From: Planctomycetota bacterium
GTDB taxonomy: Bacteria; Planctomycetota; PLA2; JAEUHO01
Assembly (NCBI GenBank): GCA_029213105.1
Contig: JARGNS010000103.1
Span: 1-9,604 of the forward strand
Direction: 5' to 3'
Length of the DNA: 9,604 bases
Below, piece by piece: positions 5,241-9,604 of this stretch (within the stretch, counting starts at the first letter, position 1; the number at the start of each line of letters is the position of its first letter). The translations under genes were made by a program, and so were the position numbers. The notes under the pieces are model-generated. The model worked only from the letters and a program-made list of their open reading frames with translations. It was not told where the DNA came from and ran no database searches.

Positions 5241-6401
5241 GTGAAGTTGCACGAGTACCAGGCGAAGGGGCGCTTCCGCGCGTTCGGCCTGCCCACCCCC
5301 CGCGGCATCGTCGCGACCTCGCTCGAGGAGGTCCGCGCGGCCTACGACGAGCTCGAGGGCGACCTTGCTGTCGTCAAGGCCCAGATCCACGCGGGTGGCC
5401 GCGGCAAGGCGGGGGGCGTCAAGCTTGTCCGCTCGGCCGACGAGGCCGTCGAGGCCGCCGAGTCGATTCTCGGCAAGCCCCTCATCACCAAGCAGAACGG
5501 TCCGGACGGCACCGTCGTCCGCACCCTGCTGGTCGAAGAGGGCCTGCCGATCGACAAGGAGTACTACGTCGCGATCACCCTCGATCGCCAGCTCGAGCTG
5601 CCGGTGCTCATGGCTTCGGCCGAGGGCGGCACGGAGATCGAGGAGGTCGCCGAGGAGAACCCCGACGCGATCCTGACCGAGGTCGTGGACCCGGTGACGG
5701 GGCTGGCCGCCTTCCGCGCCCGCCGCATCACCTATGCGCTCGGCGTCCCGAAGCCCCTGGCGCGCAAGTTCGCCGCGACGCTCCAGGCGCTCTGCAAGGT
5801 GTTCCTCGAGGACGACGCCTCGATGGTCGAGGTGAACCCGCTGGTCACGACGACCGACGAGCGCGTGATCTGCCTCGACGGCAAGGTCGTGCTGGATGAC
5901 AGCGCGCTCTTCCGCCACAAGGACCTGGTCGAGCTGCGCGACGTCCACGAAGAGGATCCGACGGAGGTCCGTGCCAAGGAGGCCGGCCTCAGCTACGTCA
6001 ACCTCGACGGCAACATCGGCTGCCTCGTGAACGGCGCCGGACTCGCCATGGCGACGATGGACATCATCAAGCTGCACGGCGGCGAGCCGGCCAACTTCCT
6101 CGATGTGGGCGGCAGCGCCTCCACCGAGCAGGTCACCACGGCCTTCAAGATCATCCTCGATGATCCGGCCGTGAAGGGCATCCTGGTCAACATCTTCGGC
6201 GGCATCATGCGCTGCGACATCGTCGCGCAGGGTGTGGTCGATGCGACCAAGGCGCTGGGCCTCGAGTGCCCGCTCGTCGTGCGCTTGCACGGCACCAACA
6301 TGGAAGAGGGCCGCAAGATCCTCGCGGAGTCCGGACTGTCGATCACGGCAGCCACGGACATGCGCGACGCGGCGTCGAAGATCGTGGAGGCGGTGTCGTG
6401 A
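5241..6401 (+). CDS. sucC: Succinyl-CoA synthetase (succinate-CoA ligase), beta subunit
   Basis: A 386-residue protein, almost the family's usual length (about 388), with a GTG start set by AGGAGG eight bases upstream. It begins with the hallmark MKLHEYQAK. An ATP-grasp domain follows, with the nucleotide-binding loop HAGGRGKAGGVK (50-61), the hinge and strand region around 96-126, and the metal-binding VEVNPL (196-201). The C-terminal ligase-CoA domain shows VNGAGLAMATMD (263-274), FLDVGG (286-291) and NIFGGI (317-322). With SucD it interconverts succinyl-CoA, Pi and a nucleoside diphosphate with succinate, CoA and the triphosphate. This is the substrate-level phosphorylation step of the TCA cycle, in the cytoplasm. 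ADP or GDP preference cannot be judged by eye. Its stop overlaps the start of sucD, indicating co-transcription and translational coupling. Confidence 0.96.
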   Translation: MKLHEYQAKGRFRAFGLPTPRGIVATSLEEVRAAYDELEGDLAVVKAQIHAGGRGKAGGVKLVRSADEAVEAAESILGKPLITKQNGPDGTVVRTLLVEEGLPIDKEYYVAITLDRQLELPVLMASAEGGTEIEEVAEENPDAILTEVVDPVTGLAAFRARRITYALGVPKPLARKFAATLQALCKVFLEDDASMVEVNPLVTTTDERVICLDGKVVLDDSALFRHKDLVELRDVHEEDPTEVRAKEAGLSYVNLDGNIGCLVNGAGLAMATMDIIKLHGGEPANFLDVGGSASTEQVTTAFKIILDDPAVKGILVNIFGGIMRCDIVAQGVVDATKALGLECPLVVRLHGTNMEEGRKILAESGLSITAATDMRDAASKIVEAVS

Positions 6402-7279
6402 GCATTCTCGTTGGCAAGGACACGCGACTGATCACCCAGGGCATCACGGGTGAGTACGGCCGCATGCACACGTTGGCCTGCCGTGAGTACGGCACGAACG
6501 TCGTGGCGGGCTGCACGCCCGGCCGCAGTGGGGTGGACGTCGAAGGCATTCCGGTCTACGACACGGTGAGCGAGGCGCGCGAGAAGACGGGCGCCAACGC
6601 CACGATGATCTTCGTGCCGGCCGCCTTCGCGGCCGACGCCGTCGAAGAGGCCGCCGAGGCCGGCATCCAGCTGATCGTCTGCATCACCGAGGGCATCCCG
6701 GCGCTGGACGAGGCGCGCATGACGCGCAGCGTCACGGCCGCGGGCGCCCGCATGATCGGCCCGAACTGCCCCGGCGTCATCAGCCCCGGCGAGAACTGCA
6801 AGGTCGGCATCATGCCGGGCTTCATCCACACGCCCGGCAAGATCGGCGTGGTCTCGCGCTCCGGTACGTTGACGTACGAGGCCGTCTGGCAGCTCAGCGA
6901 GCTGGGCCTGGGCCAGTCCACGTGCGTGGGCATCGGCGGTGACCCGGTCATCGGCACGACGCACATCGACACGCTGGCCATGTTCCAGGAGGACGACGGC
7001 ACCGAGGCCATCTTGATGATGGGCGAGATCGGTGGCACGGCCGAGGAAGAGGCGTCGCAGTTCGTGAAGGACCACGTCACGAAGCCGGTCGTCGGTTTCG
7101 TCGCGGGTCGCACGGCGCCGCCCGGCAAGCGCATGGGCCACGCCGGCGCGATCATCGCGGGCGGCAAGGGCACCGCCGCCGAGAAGATGGAAGCCATGCG
7201 CGCCGCCGGCATCGCCGTCGCAGAGAGCCCGGCCGACCTGGGCTCGACCATGGCCGAGGCTCTCGCCGCCAAGGCGTAG
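6398..7279 (+). CDS. sucD: Succinyl-CoA synthetase (succinate-CoA ligase), alpha subunit
   Basis: A 293-residue protein, the normal length for this subunit. The start is GTG at 6398, overlapping the sucC TGA as GTGA. GGAGG at 6386-6390 lies seven bases before it, inside sucC. A frame open from 6266 would add 44 residues that are sucC read out of frame and is rejected. The protein starts MSILVGKDTRLITQGITG. The CoA-binding Rossmann domain includes TPG (40-42) and ITEGIP (96-101). The ligase domain has GPNCPG (121-126) and SRSGTLTYE (153-161). The phospho-histidine loop RMGHAGAIIAGG (245-256) makes His248 the phosphorylated residue. All key motifs are intact, so the enzyme should be active with SucC. 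The gene is followed by tandem hairpins and then sat. Confidence 0.96.
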   Translation: MSILVGKDTRLITQGITGEYGRMHTLACREYGTNVVAGCTPGRSGVDVEGIPVYDTVSEAREKTGANATMIFVPAAFAADAVEEAAEAGIQLIVCITEGIPALDEARMTRSVTAAGARMIGPNCPGVISPGENCKVGIMPGFIHTPGKIGVVSRSGTLTYEAVWQLSELGLGQSTCVGIGGDPVIGTTHIDTLAMFQEDDGTEAILMMGEIGGTAEEEASQFVKDHVTKPVVGFVAGRTAPPGKRMGHAGAIIAGGKGTAAEKMEAMRAAGIAVAESPADLGSTMAEALAAKA

Positions 7280-7303
7280 TCCGCTCCGGATCGCAACCCC
7301 AAC

Positions 7304-7347
7304 GGCCTCGGCGAGGCCCTGGAGCCGCGCGGGATCTCCCGCGCGGC
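7304..7347 (+). terminator. Tandem hairpins after sucD, candidate terminator or processing site
   Basis: Two inverted repeats stand side by side in the 124-bp gap between sucD and sat. The first is GGCCTC (7304-7309), loop of 3, GAGGCC (7313-7318). The second is a perfect 10-bp stem GCCGCGCGGG (7324-7333), tetraloop ATCT, CCCGCGCGGC (7338-7347); two G-C pairs beyond an A-G mismatch extend it to 7321-7350. No T-run follows, so classical intrinsic termination is doubtful. The stems may end the sucCD transcript with Rho or stabilise its 3' end. Confidence 0.5.
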
Positions 7348-7403
7348 GCCGCAGCGCCTGCTGCACTTGCTGGAACACGGACGCGCACGGAGGCTACGGA
7401 CCC

Positions 7404-9113
7404 ATGGGTGCATACAAGGAGCCTCACGGAGGTCACCTCGTCGATCTTCAGGCGTCGTCGCAGGACGTGGAGGCCCTGAAGGCCGAAGCGGGGACGCTTC
7501 CGAGTTGGGACCTGGGGCCCCGGCAGCTCTGCGATCTCGAACTGCTCATGAACGGGGCGTTCTCGCCCCTGCAGGGCTTCTTGACGCGGGCCGACTACGA
7601 GCCGGTGCTCGAGTCGATGCGGCTGGCCTCCGGCGTGCTGTGGCCGATCCCCATCACCCTGGATGTCGACGAGGCCACCGCGCAGGCGGCACCGGTGGGG
7701 GCGCGACTTGCGCTGCGTGATCCCGAGGGGGTGCTGGTCGCCGTTCTCGAGGTCGAGGATGCGTGGGAGGCCGACTTCGGCCACGAGGCGCGCCACGTGT
7801 ACGGCACCGACGATCCGGCGCACGACGGCGTCAAGCTGCTCGGGCGACGGAACCCCTGGTACCTCGGCGGTCGGGTCCGTGGGGTCGAAGCGCCGACGCA
7901 CTACGACTTCAAGCTGCTTCGGAACTCCCCGCGGGAACTGAGGGACCGCTTCGAGAAGCTCGGTTGGCGGCGGGTCGTGGCGTTCCAGACGCGCAACCCG
8001 ATGCACCGCGCGCATCATGAACTCACGCATCGGGCCGCCACCTCGCAGGAGGCGAACTTGCTGCTGCACCCGGTTTCGGGCCCGACGAAGGACGGGGACC
8101 TGGATCACTTCACCCGGGTCCGCTGCTACGAGCACATCCTCGCGCACTACCCGGACCAGACCACCCAGTTGAGCCTGCTCGGACTCGCCATGCGCATCGC
8201 CGGACCGCGCGAAGCGCTGTGGCACGCGATCATCCGCAAGAACCACGGCTGCACGCATTTCATCGTCGGTCGCGATCACGCAGGTCCTTCGACGAAGCCG
8301 GATGGGGGCGCCTGGTATGGGCCCTACGAGGCCCAGGAGCTCTACCGCGAGCACGAGGCCGAGCTGGACATCAGCATGGTGCCGTTCGAGGAAATGGTCT
8401 ACGTCGAGGACCTGGGGCAGTACCTGCCGCGCAGTGACGCCAAGCCCGAGCACACGATCCTCTCGCTCTCCGGAAGCGAGTTCCGGCGCCGACTCCAGAT
8501 GGGGGTGGAGATCCCCAGCTGGTTCTCCTGGCCGGAAATCGTCCGGGAGCTACGGGTGCTGAATCCGCCGCTGCATCAGCGAGGCTTCACGGTGTTCTTC
8601 ACGGGGTTGTCGGGGTCGGGCAAGTCGACGATCGCCAACGCCCTGCGCGTCAAGCTCATGGAATTCGGCACGCGCCACGTCACGCTGCTGGACGGTGACA
8701 TCGTTCGCAAGAACCTGTCCAGCGAGCTGGGCTTCTCCAAGGAACACCGCGACATCAACATCCGGCGCATCGGCTGGGTTGCGTCGGAGATCACGAAGAA
8801 CCGCGGCATCGCCATCTGCGCGCCGATTGCGCCCTACGCTGAGACGCGCGCCGACGTGCGCGCGATGATCGAGCCGCTGGGCGGGTTCCTCGAGGTGCAC
8901 GTCTCGACGCCGCTTGCGGTCTGCGAGGCTCGCGACCGCAAGGGGCTCTACGCCAAGGCCCGTGCCGGGCTGATCCAGGAGTTCACGGGGATCAGCGATC
9001 CGTATGAGGCGCCCGAGGCGCCCGACATGCGCATCGATACGACGGAGCTCTCGCCGGATCTTGCGGCACAGAAGATCCTCGTGAAGCTCGAGGCCCTCGG
9101 CTACCTGGCCTGA
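7404..9113 (+). CDS. sat: Bifunctional sulfate adenylyltransferase / adenylylsulfate kinase
   Basis: A 569-residue fusion, close in size to the fused enzyme of Aquifex aeolicus. The ATG at 7404 has GGAGG (7389-7393) ten bases upstream. The N-terminal PUA-like domain (about 1-165) carries LMNGAFSPLQGFL (48-60). The ATP-sulfurylase catalytic domain (about 166-385) has the nucleotide-binding QTRNPMHRAH (195-204) and GRDHAGP (289-295). The C-terminal APS-kinase domain (about 394-569) has P-loop GLSGSGKST (401-409), DGDIVR (430-435) and GLYAKARAG (514-522). Domain one makes APS and pyrophosphate from ATP and sulfate; domain two phosphorylates APS to PAPS. Both active sites look intact, unlike the inactive kinase-like domain of fungal ATP sulfurylase. 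PAPS serves sulfate assimilation or sulfation of biomolecules. No reductase or sulfotransferase gene is in view, so its use is open. The gene is convergent with the outer-membrane protein gene, 35 bp apart. Confidence 0.95.
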   Translation: MGAYKEPHGGHLVDLQASSQDVEALKAEAGTLPSWDLGPRQLCDLELLMNGAFSPLQGFLTRADYEPVLESMRLASGVLWPIPITLDVDEATAQAAPVGARLALRDPEGVLVAVLEVEDAWEADFGHEARHVYGTDDPAHDGVKLLGRRNPWYLGGRVRGVEAPTHYDFKLLRNSPRELRDRFEKLGWRRVVAFQTRNPMHRAHHELTHRAATSQEANLLLHPVSGPTKDGDLDHFTRVRCYEHILAHYPDQTTQLSLLGLAMRIAGPREALWHAIIRKNHGCTHFIVGRDHAGPSTKPDGGAWYGPYEAQELYREHEAELDISMVPFEEMVYVEDLGQYLPRSDAKPEHTILSLSGSEFRRRLQMGVEIPSWFSWPEIVRELRVLNPPLHQRGFTVFFTGLSGSGKSTIANALRVKLMEFGTRHVTLLDGDIVRKNLSSELGFSKEHRDINIRRIGWVASEITKNRGIAICAPIAPYAETRADVRAMIEPLGGFLEVHVSTPLAVCEARDRKGLYAKARAGLIQEFTGISDPYEAPEAPDMRIDTTELSPDLAAQKILVKLEALGYLA

Positions 9114-9148
9114 GCTCGCGGCGGGGCGGTCGTACGGGCCGTGTCGCT

Positions 9149-9604
9149 CTAGAACTTGTAGTTGATGTGCCAGTAGAGCGTGGGCGCCAGGGCCGTGTCA
9201 CCCGACTCGGGGTCGACACCGTAGAACACGGCGACTTCGGGGCCGGTGCTCCAGCGGGCGTTGATGTCCCACTCCAAGCCCGCACCGACGTAGGCACCCA
9301 GGTAGTCGCCCTTGCTGTCGATCTCGGCCAGCTCCAGGGCCTCGGGCCCGCCGGTGTAGCTCTGCCAGGCGATGCCCGCACGCAGCGTGGGATGCCACTT
9401 GCAGCAGGGCGCGAATCGCCAGCGCAGGCCGATGCGGATGCCGTTCGACTTGCCGGCTTGGTTGTTGTCGCCGACGCTGCCGGGGACGTTGCCCTTGTCC
9501 AGGAACTCGTCGTAGAAGTCCTGGTAGTGGACGCCCATTTCGAAGGACAGCAGGTAGCGGTCGGTGCGCTTGAGGTTGATGCCCCACTCGAGGCCGGCAC
9601 CGAG
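9149..9604 (-). CDS. Probable outer-membrane beta-barrel protein, C-terminal part
   Basis: The frame is open from the window edge to a TAG at 9151-9149, giving 151 visible residues; the N-terminus and signal peptide lie beyond 9604. An internal ATG at 9538 is not the start, since the same barrel-like pattern continues upstream of it. The sequence alternates hydrophobic and polar residues in short strands with many Gly, Tyr and Trp (for example 55-63, 73-83, 101-112 and 121-129). It ends in YWHINYKF with a C-terminal Phe, the classic signal read by the BAM machinery. GAGLEW-x-IN occurs twice, at visible residues 2-10 and 107-115, suggesting repeated strand-turn units. A Cys-Cys pair at 67-68 is unusual for a barrel. 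No specific family was recognised; a generic porin-like or OmpA-barrel-like structural protein is most likely. It implies a diderm organism. Confidence 0.72.
   Translation of the reverse strand, partial: LGAGLEWGINLKRTDRYLLSFEMGVHYQDFYDEFLDKGNVPGSVGDNNQAGKSNGIRIGLRWRFAPCCKWHPTLRAGIAWQSYTGGPEALELAEIDSKGDYLGAYVGAGLEWDINARWSTGPEVAVFYGVDPESGDTALAPTLYWHINYKF

Noticed and set aside
5993..7378. Long minus-strand frames opposite sucC and sucD
   Set aside because: They are antisense to two unmistakable conserved enzymes and have no protein-like features.
9128..9142. Weak hairpin CGGTC-GTACG-GGCCG between sat and the outer-membrane gene
   Set aside because: Five pairs including a wobble and no T-run; too weak to call a terminator though the convergent position is suitable.

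Overview
This is a high-GC bacterial window, visibly around 70% G+C with codon third positions nearly all G or C. It looks like chromosomal housekeeping DNA. No mobile element, CRISPR array, tRNA or rRNA was seen. The best guess for the source is a Planctomycetota-like bacterium. The main reason is the exported protein with prenyltransferase/squalene-cyclase-type repeats at 2887-4485, a kind common in planctomycete genomes. The fused sulfate adenylyltransferase/APS kinase and the extreme GC agree with this but also occur in other phyla, so the assignment is tentative.

Layout. 1-180: C-terminal end of riboflavin synthase. 257-1042 (+): unrecognised lipoprotein, convergent with 1090-1743 (-), an unrecognised single-pass membrane protein; a strong GC-rich hairpin separates their 3' ends. 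1788-2780 (+): esterase-family alpha/beta hydrolase, divergent from the membrane protein across 44 bp. 2887-4485 (+): exported alpha/alpha-toroid repeat protein. 4486-4671: hairpin-rich gap. 4672-5097 (+): Rrf2-family regulator with a reduced cysteine set. 5241-7279 (+): sucC-sucD, the two subunits of succinyl-CoA synthetase, overlapping by 4 bp. 7404-9113 (+): bifunctional ATP sulfurylase/APS kinase. 9149-9604 (-): C-terminal part of a probable outer-membrane beta-barrel protein that runs off the window.

The functional links are limited. SucC and SucD form one TCA-cycle enzyme. The Sat-CysC fusion activates sulfate to PAPS in one polypeptide. The Rrf2 regulator could sense iron-sulfur or redox state, but its targets cannot be read from the window. 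The other genes are neighbours without an evident shared pathway.

The most interesting signals are non-coding. Start sites fall into two classes. Three genes (starts at 257, 1743 on the minus strand, and 4672) have no usable ribosome-binding site; a GCTAGnnT -10-like element ends 6-7 nt before the start codon, which predicts leaderless mRNAs. The other five complete genes have GAGG/GGAGG-type ribosome-binding sites. A perfect 9-bp inverted repeat also spans the predicted promoter, leader and start codon of the toroid protein. I found no convincing new multi-gene system.
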